Shown here: one piece after another, positions 44,404 to 52,957 of the stretch
Numbering within the stretch: the stretch's first letter is position 1
How the letters are laid out: the number at the start of each line of letters is the position of its first letter
NCBI RefSeq assembly: GCF_900299535.1
Contig: NZ_OMKE01000008.1
Span: 62,001 to 126,000 of the forward strand
From: Aquimarina aquimarini
GTDB taxonomy: Bacteria > Bacteroidota > Bacteroidia > Flavobacteriales > Flavobacteriaceae
DNA: 64,000 nucleotides
Reading direction: 5' to 3'
The notes under the pieces: model-generated
The model's database searches: none
The model's input: the letters and a program-made list of their open reading frames with translations, nothing else
Told to the model about the DNA's origin: nothing
Translations under genes and position numbers: made by a program

Positions 44404-45120
44404 TCATTTATTTTTATATATAGGAACAGTTACGGCTGATGCTTGAAATTGAGAACATACTTTGTGTAAAAACTTTCTTCGTTCCCCAACAATTAAAATC
44501 TCAACTCTATAAACTTGATTTGAATCAATAATTATATGAGTAGAGAATTCTGTAGATTCGTTTGCTGCTAAATGATATCTATTGTTTTCATTACATTTTA
44601 AATGATACTTTGAACATTTTGATGCTATTGATTTTTTTTTCAAACCATGAAAATTTATAGAAGTTATGTCTTGGGATTTTAGGTTGGTTGTATATGCTGT
44701 TATACTGCTCAAACGAAGAGATGCAATTGAACCATTATTCAATTTAGCTTTTATAACTAAGTGATCATAATTTCCCTTAGTACGAGTTCTTTCTAAGATA
44801 ACTTCTGTACTCAAAGGAGTTATGTCAGAATTACCAATAAATTGATAGATAAAATATAAGCCTGCACAAAAAAACACTACTATTTCTGCGAAATTTTTTA
44901 TTAATTCGATAGGTCCTTTTTTATATTCTTCAGCTGTTTTTTTAAATTTAAATAGAGAACGAATTATACAAATTAGTATAATAATTATTGTAAAAAAGAT
45001 AAAATAATTAAGCCATGTTATATCAAGATAAAAAACTAAAGCTAATAATAAGATTATACCCATTATAATAATGATATTGATGACATATGATATAAGCTTC
45101 TTTAATTTATGATTTGTCAT
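44404..45120 (-). CDS. Membrane protein of unknown function (three helices)
   Basis: The frame extends to 45147, but ATG 45118-45120 (MTNHKLKK) gives a better start, about 238 aa. Three hydrophobic helices occupy roughly residues 7-30, 35-58 and 80-103, followed by a soluble region of about 130 residues with beta-strand character (ASLRLSSITAYT, YRVEILIVGERRKFLH). No family recognised. It is the first minus-strand gene after the recombinase and converges with it, so it is probably accessory cargo of the element. Confidence 0.65.
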   Translation of the reverse strand: MTNHKLKKLISYVINIIIIMGIILLLALVFYLDITWLNYFIFFTIIIILICIIRSLFKFKKTAEEYKKGPIELIKNFAEIVVFFCAGLYFIYQFIGNSDITPLSTEVILERTRTKGNYDHLVIKAKLNNGSIASLRLSSITAYTTNLKSQDITSINFHGLKKKSIASKCSKYHLKCNENNRYHLAANESTEFSTHIIIDSNQVYRVEILIVGERRKFLHKVCSQFQASAVTVPIYKNK

Positions 45121-45250
45121 AATAACACCTTTAACATTATTTTGCATATATATTACTCATAAGTTAATGATTTCTAATGAATTATTTTTTTTATTTTTTT
45201 AGTAAACCCCTCCATATTTAAAGAACTAATTATGAAATTAATGATTTATA

Positions 45251-45910
45251 TTATCTAAAAACCCTTTTTAGCCCCCCTTTCTTACGTTCCAGAACCACAG
45301 TAAACAAACTATCCGCTTGAGATCCGTGGTTATGAAATTTAATCTCCGCCACAGCTCGTTTTCTACAAAATAGGTTCCAAGGTGATTTGCCTGGTTTTTT
45401 ATAGTAATAGTAGAGGTCAAAATTATGAGTGATCTTATAGTTAGCCAGTAGAGTATCTAGTTGAGGAATATAGACCCCTTCAAAATTAAGATTAGAGGTA
45501 TGTATATCAAATCTTTTGGCAGGAAGTGGTTTCAGATTATTAATCACATACACAGTATCTTTTCCTTTTGTTTTAAAATGTCCTTTTGTTGAAGCTGTAA
45601 CAGCTGAATAACTGATTAGATTACGTTTTAAGTTTCCTACTTCTTTTTTTAGCATTTGTCGTAATTCCTGATTCATGACCAATTTAGCATTTTTAGCATT
45701 GATTTCTGCTATTTCTGCTCTGGTACGACTTTTACCTTCTTTATCCTTCCATTTTTTGATTTCCTGAAATTGTGCATGTTGGATTTGCTGAAAATCATTT
45801 ACTTTTTGACGTTCTTTTTTCCAGAAAAAGAATAGGGTCGTTAGCGCAATGATTAGGGCAATAGGTAGTAGTTTCCAGATCATTTTCAAAGGATCGATAT
45901 AACGGCTCAT
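45251..45910 (-). CDS. Membrane-anchored coiled-coil protein (prophage type)
   Basis: A 219-aa protein with one N-terminal helix (about 10-30, MIWKLLPIALIIALTTLFFF) and a charged coiled coil (about 32-95, KERQKVNDFQQIQHAQF onward). The C-terminal beta-rich domain contains KGKDTVYVINN and GVYIPQLDTLLANY. This helix-coil-strand layout is common for small membrane-attached proteins of Bacteroidota prophages and is superficially spanin-like. It ends the minus-strand run begun by the methyltransferase and ATPase genes; the gap to the ATPase gene is 21 bp. Role inferred only from shape. Confidence 0.65.
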   Translation of the reverse strand: MSRYIDPLKMIWKLLPIALIIALTTLFFFWKKERQKVNDFQQIQHAQFQEIKKWKDKEGKSRTRAEIAEINAKNAKLVMNQELRQMLKKEVGNLKRNLISYSAVTASTKGHFKTKGKDTVYVINNLKPLPAKRFDIHTSNLNFEGVYIPQLDTLLANYKITHNFDLYYYYKKPGKSPWNLFCRKRAVAEIKFHNHGSQADSLFTVVLERKKGGLKRVFR

Positions 45911-45931
45911 AAGGTATCAATTTAAGGAAGT

Positions 45932-47143
45932 TTATAGCTGGGGAGATAACTGTGTTGTTTCGATAAGTTCTTTACTGGAGATATTGTATCTAATTCCAGT
46001 GACTCCATATCTGTTTTTGGTAGTTACTGCATAGTTGTTTTTAAAAGTATCATCTGCTTTCACAATTTCGATATTAATTCCTGCATCAAAAAGAGGAGCC
46101 GTTCCTCCACGGATTGTTTTTTGTGTAGTACGCTGAAAAATGACAATGAATATAGTTTCTGGATGTTGTTTTCGTAAACGATCAAAATCTTGTGAAGGCA
46201 GTCCTGTTTTGTTCCAACTATCTATAACAATTACATCAAAATCGTTGGCTACATTTGAAATAGTAGTATATCCTTCAGGTAATTGATCCGTAATAAAAAT
46301 ATGATCTTGGTTTACAGGTTCCAGGTATTGTTCTTTCATACGAGTAATCAAATCAGATCGACTTCCAATTTCCAGAGAAAATATAGCAATACGATTTCCT
46401 ATATCAGCAAAGGCATCTGCCAGTTGATAGGTAAATCTTGTTTTCCCCCCGCCTTGATCTCCTTCAATGGTAACTGCCAATTCAAATTTTTCTAAATCTC
46501 CTAACAACTCTCCTAAAGTTCCATTTAAACGAAATGTATTTTCAATAGTTCTTTGATGGGCTTTGTTGATTGGGGTAAAGAGTGAAGCACTTTTTGATTT
46601 TGGGATACTTACAGAACTATCAGGGATTACATCATTATAACCTTGTAATGTTTCCTTTTGTTTATGATCAAGAATAGCATGAAGTGCTGATCTCCATTTT
46701 TTGTTAAGTACAATTTCTATTTTCCCATCATATGGAAGTTTATTATGCTCCTGTATGATTTTATCTTGTATTTCTCCTAAATGATGGGCGACTATAGATT
46801 CTTTGGTAATTTCTTTTTTAAGGATAGCATTTTGAAAATCATATATGAATTGCTTTAATTCTTCTCTGGAGAGAATGGTTTTATGCATCGCTAAGAATCG
46901 TTGTAAAAAATAAGCCTCTACTTTTGATAACAGTGTGTTTACTATTGGTGGGGCAGATAAATATGTATTTAGCCTTTCAAGATAGAGATCAATAGTTTCT
47001 TTAATATGGTCATCTTCCCTATAAAACTCTTTAGCTTCCATAAAAAAGTGATGCCCTTTTTGTAATACTTCTGGTAAGTCTGGAATATGTACAGATGTAA
47101 TTCCTGATTCATAGGTATCAAAACAAATAAACTGATTTTTCAT
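45932..47143 (-). CDS. RecA/RadA-like P-loop ATPase
   Basis: A 403-aa protein. Residues about 1-200 are helical with no recognised family. The ATPase core follows: Walker A in TIEGDQGGGKTRFTYQL (about 225-241), IAIFSLEIGSRSDL (the region after strand 2), Walker B FDVIVIDSW (about 302-310), then IFIVIFQRTTQKTIRGG and a final KNRYGVTGIRYNI like the end of RadA/DnaB-type cores. Walker B ends Asp-Ser, as in RecA, not Asp-Glu as in FtsK/HerA packaging ATPases. It could load or unwind DNA for replication of the element. A packaging role cannot be excluded, since no other NTPase is seen in the element. Confidence 0.75.
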   Translation of the reverse strand: MKNQFICFDTYESGITSVHIPDLPEVLQKGHHFFMEAKEFYREDDHIKETIDLYLERLNTYLSAPPIVNTLLSKVEAYFLQRFLAMHKTILSREELKQFIYDFQNAILKKEITKESIVAHHLGEIQDKIIQEHNKLPYDGKIEIVLNKKWRSALHAILDHKQKETLQGYNDVIPDSSVSIPKSKSASLFTPINKAHQRTIENTFRLNGTLGELLGDLEKFELAVTIEGDQGGGKTRFTYQLADAFADIGNRIAIFSLEIGSRSDLITRMKEQYLEPVNQDHIFITDQLPEGYTTISNVANDFDVIVIDSWNKTGLPSQDFDRLRKQHPETIFIVIFQRTTQKTIRGGTAPLFDAGINIEIVKADDTFKNNYAVTTKNRYGVTGIRYNISSKELIETTQLSPQL

Positions 47144-47208
47144 AGCTCAATTTTATAAAATAGACATATGATCCTTTCGGGATAGTTCGGTTTGATTCTC
47201 TTTAGGAG

Positions 47209-48420
47209 TTATTTTAACAAAGTAAGTTGTAATCTGAGCGCTTTAGCTTTTATAATAAGTTTAGATGTTCTCAAACCATGAATTCCTTTGTCATTCTTTT
47301 CTAAATTATTAATAATCCGTTTTCCAACAGATTGTACTACAGGAACGCTTACTGCATTGCCTAATAATTGATATCTTCTACTATCACTTAATTCATTTCT
47401 TTTTCCATCAATGACTCCATGTTTAGTCCAATTATCAGGAAACCCTTGAAGTCTTTCACATTCTAAAGGTGTTAGTTTTCTTACATTATTAAGATTCAAT
47501 AATAGGTTTTCATTTTGAGGGTGTGCTGTGATTGTTCCTATTCTGTTATCATCTCTTGGGGTAAACTTTTTTTCTCGAAAAGGAGCATAATCTTTTCCTT
47601 TTTTTCTATTTGTTTTACGAATCATTTTTGCTTTTTCTGTTCGTTCAACTCCTAAAGGTTTCCAACTTGGTAATACCAAATTATCTTGATCTATCCCAGT
47701 AATACAATTTGTATTCCCATCTTTTCTGAATTTTACTTTCTTCTTTCCAGATACATTTCTTCCTCCTCTGAGTGCCATAATAAATGGATTGGTCATTACA
47801 CTGGTATCGCCAACTCCTGTTACAATTGTCGGAGTAATGTTGGCTTTCGAGAGCCTTTCTCTAGAGCAATCTTTAATCGCTTTACAGCTTTCTCCGATAG
47901 GAAATATTTGGGGTCTGGGTTTTTCTCTAAGTGATCCGACAAGGTAGATTCGCTCTCGATTTTGGGGGAGAAACCAGGCAGTATTAAGCAATTGCCATTG
48001 ACACTCATATACCCCAATGTTGGCAATCGATTTAAGTACGATTTCAAAGTCTTTACCCTGGTTACTGGAGAAAAGCCCTTTGACATTTTCAAAGATAAAC
48101 AGACGGGGACGATATATGTCCAAGACTCTAATTGCCTCAAAAAAAAGCTTGCTTTTACTTCCTCGGATTCCTTTTTGTTTTCCAGCAATTGATAAATCTT
48201 GGCATGGAGATCCGAAAGTAACAATGTCTGGTGTTGAAAGTTGTCCTTTTTTGATTTTCTCGATTGCGCCTGCATATATTGACTTTTTAAAGTTATACCG
48301 ATAATTGGCTATGGCATATTTATCAATTTCACTGAAGTAATGCTTTGTAAAACTTAGCCCTGCCTGTTGTAACCCTAAAGCAAAACCACCAGTTCCAGAG
48401 AATAAATCTAATAGTACCAT
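47209..48420 (-). CDS. C5-cytosine DNA methyltransferase (orphan)
   Basis: A 403-aa enzyme with all main motifs in order: I (LLDLFSGTGGFALGL, 3-17), IV with the nucleophile (FGSPCQDLSIAG, Cys73), VI (IFENVKGLF, about 109-117), VIII (NRERIYLVG) and IX/X (LTPLECERLQGFPDNW; RRYQLLGNAVSVPVV). It transfers a methyl group from SAM to C5 of cytosine; the target sequence is not readable. No restriction endonuclease gene lies beside it, so it probably protects the element from host restriction or regulates it. It is transcribed divergently from the exonuclease-like gene. Confidence 0.94.
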   Translation of the reverse strand: MVLLDLFSGTGGFALGLQQAGLSFTKHYFSEIDKYAIANYRYNFKKSIYAGAIEKIKKGQLSTPDIVTFGSPCQDLSIAGKQKGIRGSKSKLFFEAIRVLDIYRPRLFIFENVKGLFSSNQGKDFEIVLKSIANIGVYECQWQLLNTAWFLPQNRERIYLVGSLREKPRPQIFPIGESCKAIKDCSRERLSKANITPTIVTGVGDTSVMTNPFIMALRGGRNVSGKKKVKFRKDGNTNCITGIDQDNLVLPSWKPLGVERTEKAKMIRKTNRKKGKDYAPFREKKFTPRDDNRIGTITAHPQNENLLLNLNNVRKLTPLECERLQGFPDNWTKHGVIDGKRNELSDSRRYQLLGNAVSVPVVQSVGKRIINNLEKNDKGIHGLRTSKLIIKAKALRLQLTLLK

Positions 48421-48527
48421 TTCTTTATTTTAAATTACAATGAGTAATGATACATTTATGAATAAATACGATTTCGATATGAATCATATTCATTCCTCTT
48501 TATTGTTAATAAATACGGTTTATTTAA

Positions 48528-48558
48528 TTGTAAGCGTGTGTATTATATCCTAAATTTG
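48528..48558 (+). promoter_or_regulatory. Promoter TTG-N20-TAAATTTG
   Basis: TTG (48528-48530) and TAAATTTG (48551-48558) lie one base from ideal spacing, 25 bp before the ATG at 48584. It drives the exonuclease-like gene away from the methyltransferase gene. Confidence 0.7.
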
Positions 48559-48583
48559 AAAGAGATTGTATTAACTTAACACA

Positions 48584-49636
48584 ATGAAGAAAGAAGAAAA
48601 AGGCTTTTTAACCACGTTACCAGATATTATTAATACGAATATTCCTGAATTATTGGTCTTGTTTAGAGATTCTATCTCATCCAGTTTAAATGGGCATACT
48701 TTTACCTTTAGTGGTATTTATGAACAAGTAAGTAGTCAGGCATATCACAATAATATGTATTATTATGATCGTGTAATGGATAAAGATACTAGAAAACATA
48801 TTACTTTATTCTTACATAAAAAATTTAGAAAATACCTGAAGAACAGAGAACCTTATCAATTTACTGGAAAAATACAATTACACAGGGAAATTCGGTCTGG
48901 TTCTATAGATATACTTTTATATGTTTCCAATGTTGATGTAAGTAAAGATGAGAAACAATTCATTACAGAAAATGAATATAATTTAGTCAAAGATCGTTAC
49001 GATCAAGGCTTTTTTGATATAGAAAACGATATTAGTCAAAAATTATGGAATAGTATTAATCCAAAAATTCTTGTTTTAACGGGTAAAACTGCAAAAATTG
49101 AAGGAGATTATTTAAAAGCTTTACACCATCCTGAATATTATCAGATAGATTCCTTACAAACTAATTTTTCAAATAAAAACTATTTTTTTTCTACTCTTGA
49201 TCATATTAAAAGTGAATATGATTATCTAGCAATTGTTCGTGGAGGAGGGAGTGGTCTTGGCTTTTTTGATCAAGAAGATGTTTGTAAAAAGGTTTTAGAA
49301 ATAGGCATCCCTTTTATTACTGCCATTGGACATGAAGCTGATAAAACTATGCTGGAGAAAACAGCTGACAAATCATATGCAACCCCGACTGCTTTTGGCA
49401 ACGCTCTTGAACAATTGGTTCAAAAAGATATTGATTACAAACGCCATATTGTCTCCCTTGAAAATGAAATGGATAAAAAGAATCTGTTCAATAAAAAGCT
49501 TCTAAATCAAAAAGATGAAGAATACAGGTTGGAACTAGAATATCTAGAAATAAAAAGAAAATCTCAATCTAAAAATTTTATGATTGCAATAGGCATCATG
49601 CTATTTGTAATTATTGTTTTACTTTTTTTAAAGTAG
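48584..49636 (+). CDS. Membrane-anchored exonuclease VII large-subunit (XseA)-like protein
   Basis: A 350-aa protein. Residues about 35-120 match the OB-fold DNA-binding part of XseA in layout (TFSGIYEQVSSQAYHNNMYY). Residues about 160-275 carry the nuclease signatures VRGGGSGLGFFD (218-229; the usual ED after RGGGS is shifted), FITAIGHEADKTMLEKTADK and SYATPTAFGNA. A coiled coil (about 278-328) leads to a C-terminal membrane helix (331-349). Ordinary XseA has a long soluble coiled coil that binds XseB, and no membrane helix. Neither XseB nor another ExoVII gene is nearby. Probably cargo, possibly an anti-phage nuclease; that is inference. Confidence 0.8.
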   Translation: MKKEEKGFLTTLPDIINTNIPELLVLFRDSISSSLNGHTFTFSGIYEQVSSQAYHNNMYYYDRVMDKDTRKHITLFLHKKFRKYLKNREPYQFTGKIQLHREIRSGSIDILLYVSNVDVSKDEKQFITENEYNLVKDRYDQGFFDIENDISQKLWNSINPKILVLTGKTAKIEGDYLKALHHPEYYQIDSLQTNFSNKNYFFSTLDHIKSEYDYLAIVRGGGSGLGFFDQEDVCKKVLEIGIPFITAIGHEADKTMLEKTADKSYATPTAFGNALEQLVQKDIDYKRHIVSLENEMDKKNLFNKKLLNQKDEEYRLELEYLEIKRKSQSKNFMIAIGIMLFVIIVLLFLK

Positions 49637-49717
49637 TAATCATAAATTGTTAAGTAAGGAATAATCTATTTTTGAATTTAGCAAACCAAATTAATAATTC
49701 TATTTTTTAACTATAGT

Positions 49718-49870
49718 CTATCTAGCAGTTTTGATAGTACGCTTTTTATCCTGATAAGCACAAGCAAATTCGTTTTCTAATATAATATTTTTAAAAGGAC
49801 TACTCTTTGTAATCTGTTTACATTCTATATAAATTAATCCACCTAGACTCTCTAGGTCAAATAATAGGTT
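49718..49870 (-). pseudogene. Possible C-terminal gene remnant (50 codons)
   Basis: A minus-strand stretch of 50 codons ending at TAG (49718-49720) contains no Met and is closed upstream by TAA. Its composition is protein-like (LIYIECKQITKSSPF, ENEFACAYQDKKRT), unlike the surrounding A/T-rich spacer. It may be the tail of a lost gene. The family is not recognised. Confidence 0.3.
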
Positions 49871-49932
49871 TTATTTTAAACACTTAAATTTGATTTAAAA
49901 TTTTATCAGTTAAAAAGAAATGAAGTAATCAA

Positions 49933-50529
49933 ATGGAAACAAGAAAAGTAGCTTTTAAAAATTTTGTGATATTAAAGATGTCTAAAAATGACAAATATAA
50001 AAATTTGGCATGCGATATTATCAATGATTCTAGTCTTCCCATTGATAAATCTTTTGACAACCTTATTAAATACATAGATTTTCAAACTATGATGGGAGGT
50101 ACCCATGAGATATTCGGAGATTTTTTAAGTGAGTTTAAAGAATATTGTAAAAACACTCCTGTAAAAAAAATAGAAGATATCGTTAGTTATTGTTTTACGG
50201 TTTTTAACTCAGATAAATGGAATAAAATTAAAGATAACTTTTGCATTGGAACAGTATACTTAGTTGGAAATGATGAAGATATATATAAAATATACTGCAT
50301 AGAGGAGAAAAGTAAAAATGCTTTGAAGTTTGAACTTAAATTAAAAGTAGATTTCAATAATTTAATAATAATAGATCAACAAAGAATCCCTAAAGGAAAA
50401 CTAACACGAAAATATACAGTAAATAAAGCTATAGATATTCTAAAAAAATGCTCTTATCAAAGTGCTATCCCTCCCAATAAGAAGTCTTTTTCTGAAATTA
50501 TGCTTTTTCTGGAGTTGAATAACAGATAA
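49933..50529 (+). CDS. Hypothetical protein downstream of the XseA-like gene
   Basis: A 198-aa soluble protein without signal peptide or membrane helix. The N-terminal half is helical (SLPIDKSFDNLIKYIDF), the middle contains VKKIEDIVSYCFTVFN, and the C-terminal half alternates strands (CIGTVYLVGNDEDIYKIYCI) with Lys-rich helices. No family recognised. It shares strand and composition with the XseA-like gene 296 bp upstream and faces a convergent minus-strand gene 14 bp away. A two-gene defence module is possible but unproven. Confidence 0.6.
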   Translation: METRKVAFKNFVILKMSKNDKYKNLACDIINDSSLPIDKSFDNLIKYIDFQTMMGGTHEIFGDFLSEFKEYCKNTPVKKIEDIVSYCFTVFNSDKWNKIKDNFCIGTVYLVGNDEDIYKIYCIEEKSKNALKFELKLKVDFNNLIIIDQQRIPKGKLTRKYTVNKAIDILKKCSYQSAIPPNKKSFSEIMLFLELNNR

Positions 50530-50543
50530 AGCCTTTAAATAGT

Positions 50544-51251
50544 TTATTGATTCTTATTTTTTTTATTATTTAGTTGCATTTCAAACAACTTTTTCACCCC
50601 TTCTTTCATAGTAAATCCATCAAGATTGATTTTGAATAAATTAGCTATTATTCTTCTAATAAAAAATACGGACACAATTGAGACAACAATTAATCCAGTA
50701 ATATAGGATGATGGATCTATATCTAATTCGGGACTTAATGCCCATGTTATATACACCATGGAAATAATAAAACACATTAAGGCGACTAGCGGGAAAATTT
50801 TCACCATCTCATTCCAGTTAATATTTTTATTATTAACATATAAAACCGTAAAAACAAACCCAATCATAAAAATAAAAACAGGTAATCCAATACCATTTAA
50901 AAAAGCATTTAAAGTCTTAAAACTTCTTATTTTATGATAAGCTTTACGGTTTTGAAGGTTTGTATATTGCTTAGATAATTTTTTTTGATTAAGATCATGT
51001 TCTTTAACCAAATTTAGAGCTTTATTCTTTTTTTCTGGAGTAATCACATTAGAATTACTTGCTATTTCTTTCAATAAAAGAACAGCATAGCTTCTGTTTT
51101 CATCTCGTAAGCTACGATACTTCTTAAATTCTTTTTTAGCAAGAACAATATCTTTTGGGTTACCTTCAGCAAAAACCTGAGCTAGTGAGGCCATTGTTCC
51201 AGATAAAACCATAAAACCTATAAAATATTTTTTAATAGTATTCGTCGTCAT
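50544..51251 (-). CDS. Exported membrane protein of unknown function
   Basis: The frame extends to 51332, but ATG 51249-51251 gives about 235 aa with a proper signal-like N-terminus (MTTNTIKKYFIGFMVLSGTM). The longer form would overlap the lipoprotein gene by 101 bp instead of 20. A charged helical region (about 35-105) is followed by three membrane helices: IGLPVFIFMIGFVFTVLYV, IFPLVALMCFIISMVYITW and YITGLIVVSIVSVFFI. A cytoplasmic tail follows (LDGFTMKEGVKKLFEMQL). No family recognised. It is translationally coupled to the lipoprotein gene through the overlap. Confidence 0.6.
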   Translation of the reverse strand: MTTNTIKKYFIGFMVLSGTMASLAQVFAEGNPKDIVLAKKEFKKYRSLRDENRSYAVLLLKEIASNSNVITPEKKNKALNLVKEHDLNQKKLSKQYTNLQNRKAYHKIRSFKTLNAFLNGIGLPVFIFMIGFVFTVLYVNNKNINWNEMVKIFPLVALMCFIISMVYITWALSPELDIDPSSYITGLIVVSIVSVFFIRRIIANLFKINLDGFTMKEGVKKLFEMQLNNKKNKNQ

Positions 51252-51423
51252 CGTCGTCTGAAGAACTTCCAAGCGGACGAGTTTGGTCTTTATCAGTTGC
51301 AAAAAATTCTTGATCATAATTCTCTGGGGCAATATTTTCTTGTTCTACATTATTGACTTCACAGCTAATAAATCCAATCATGATCATCATAAATAGAATG
51401 GGATATAATACTATCTTTTTCAT
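51232..51423 (-). CDS. Small acidic lipoprotein
   Basis: A 63-aa protein with a lipoprotein signal peptide (PILFMMIMIGFISC, Cys at about residue 20) and a short mature part ending in an acidic run SSDDDDDEYY. The acidic run is encoded by GAY repeats that in another frame supply the start (Met-Thr-Thr) of the downstream membrane protein; the two genes overlap by 20 bp. Unknown function, likely outer- or inner-membrane anchored. Confidence 0.6.
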   Translation of the reverse strand: MKKIVLYPILFMMIMIGFISCEVNNVEQENIAPENYDQEFFATDKDQTRPLGSSSDDDDDEYY

Positions 51424-51970
51424 TATTAAGTTGGTTTTAATTTAAAAATACAGTTTAAAGAGTCTGATAAATTTAAACATAAACCTCAATAAATCAAATA
51501 AATAGATTATTTTTTAGTAAGATATTTCCCCTAAAAAATGATCTTGTGGAATAGCCGTAAAAAAATTATTATTAACTACGACAATATAATGATTTTTAAC
51601 CATATTTTATATACGGTATTAGCATAATTTAGTAAAATTATAAAATTGATCTTATACATGATATGTTACAATAAATCTTCTCTATAACTTTTATGTAAAA
51701 AATGTTGGTAATATTAAAAGGAGGAAATATAGTGTAGTTACACAAAACCATAAAAAAAGTGAATACCTCAATATTTTTATTTTAACTATAAGATTTAGTC
51801 TGGTATAATATTTTTTGTAAAAGTTTTGATTTTATTCAATAGTATTAACCTGACTTGAATTAATCATGATTTGAATTATGCGTAAAAAGCTTAATTTCAA
51901 AATTTTACATGATTAAAAATCTAGTTTTGTGCCCGTCGGGTTAATAATAGGAATAGAGGAATTAACCTTC
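51424..51970. other. A/T-rich intergenic region without a recognisable gene
   Basis: About 550 bp with no credible frame on either strand. I see only very A/T-rich sequence and one G/C-rich patch with CCCGTCGGG near 51932. It probably contains the promoter of the lipoprotein gene and old boundaries between cargo units. Confidence 0.45.
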
Positions 51971-52471
51971 CTACTCATTTTCATCTGAAGAAAATGAATT
52001 GCTTTTTACATCTTGATTATTAAGTATTCCAGATTTACTAACTCCAATACCTCCTAATATTCCTGTCAGAAAAGTTAACCAACTAACAAAATATTCATTT
52101 TGCAGCATTAATATTAAAATTGACAGAATTGCAATAAAAAACAATCCTCCAAGCATTACATATCTCTTAGTTCTCTGATTAACTGTTGTAGCCTCAATTC
52201 TTTTTAGTTCAACTCTCTCTTCCGCCTCTAATTTTTGTTTACTAAATTCAAAATGATTTTGCTCATTAATTAAAACGGACTCAATTAACTTATCTTTCTG
52301 TTTCTCATTTAAACCAGCTAAATCTGAATTCGATTGATGACTTTTTTGCCATGACATCATCATTTCCATTTCTGCTAAAACTCCCTTGAATTTTTGTTTA
52401 GCCTCTTGATTGGTAGCTGTATCTTCAGTATTACTTAATTCTTGATTAGATTGTGATAATTCATCACTCAT
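51971..52471 (-). CDS. Membrane protein with cytoplasmic helical domain
   Basis: A 166-aa protein. A Ser/Gln/Glu-rich start, a charged helical region (about 25-100, KLIESVLINEQNHFEFSKQ) and two closely spaced C-terminal membrane helices (YVMLGGLFFIAILSILILML and WLTFLTGILGGIGV), then a short acidic tail. Its start codon overlaps the end of the upstream gene by 8 bp, so the two are coupled. No family recognised. It belongs to the cargo stretch of the element. Confidence 0.6.
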   Translation of the reverse strand: MSDELSQSNQELSNTEDTATNQEAKQKFKGVLAEMEMMMSWQKSHQSNSDLAGLNEKQKDKLIESVLINEQNHFEFSKQKLEAEERVELKRIEATTVNQRTKRYVMLGGLFFIAILSILILMLQNEYFVSWLTFLTGILGGIGVSKSGILNNQDVKSNSFSSDENE

Positions 52472-52778
52472 AACTTAAGGAATGGGATTTATTCTTGTAG
52501 TATAAAAAATTTCGATTCTGTTTTTTTTTCTCAGAAGAAGTGTCTAAAATAGAAGCAACTTTTTTTATCTTATCATTAATCGCCTCAATCTTGTCTTCAC
52601 AGAGGTATTCCCTCTTCTTTTCTACATAAACTTCATCAATCATATCTTTTATTTCCTGTACATCTGTTTCAGACAAATTTGTTTTTTGAGCATAATCATA
52701 AACCATCTTTATCATCATCTCATAAGCCTCATCCAAGGCATTAGGAGTCTCTAAAGATTTTTTTTTGTTTAAAAACAT
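52464..52778 (-). CDS. Small soluble helical protein, coupled to downstream membrane protein gene
   Basis: A 104-aa mostly helical, charged protein (LDEAYEMMIKMVYDYAQKTN; VQEIKDMIDEVYVEKKREYL) without signal or membrane segment. It overlaps the next gene by 8 bp, suggesting a functional pair. No family recognised. Confidence 0.55.
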   Translation of the reverse strand: MFLNKKKSLETPNALDEAYEMMIKMVYDYAQKTNLSETDVQEIKDMIDEVYVEKKREYLCEDKIEAINDKIKKVASILDTSSEKKKQNRNFLYYKNKSHSLSYE

Positions 52779-52957
52779 AGTTGCTTAATTAAACTCGTAG
52801 AAAATATTCTGTATGTAAAATAGTAAAATTATTTGTAAATATAAATTACTTTACCATTTACTCATAAAAAAAACTAATATTTATAAGAATTAACCGAAAA
52901 AACCTCAAAACAAACGATTAAATATTATAATTATTTGAAATTCATATTTTATGTTTT

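Noticed and set aside
45932..47143. FtsK/HerA-type genome-packaging ATPase call for the P-loop protein
   Set aside because: Walker B ends Asp-Ser and the C-terminal segments follow RecA/RadA, so I kept the neutral ATPase call.
47820..48275. 151-codon frame within the methyltransferase gene, same strand
   Set aside because: It lies wholly inside a well-supported methyltransferase with all motifs in order; the alternative frame shows no recognisable domain.
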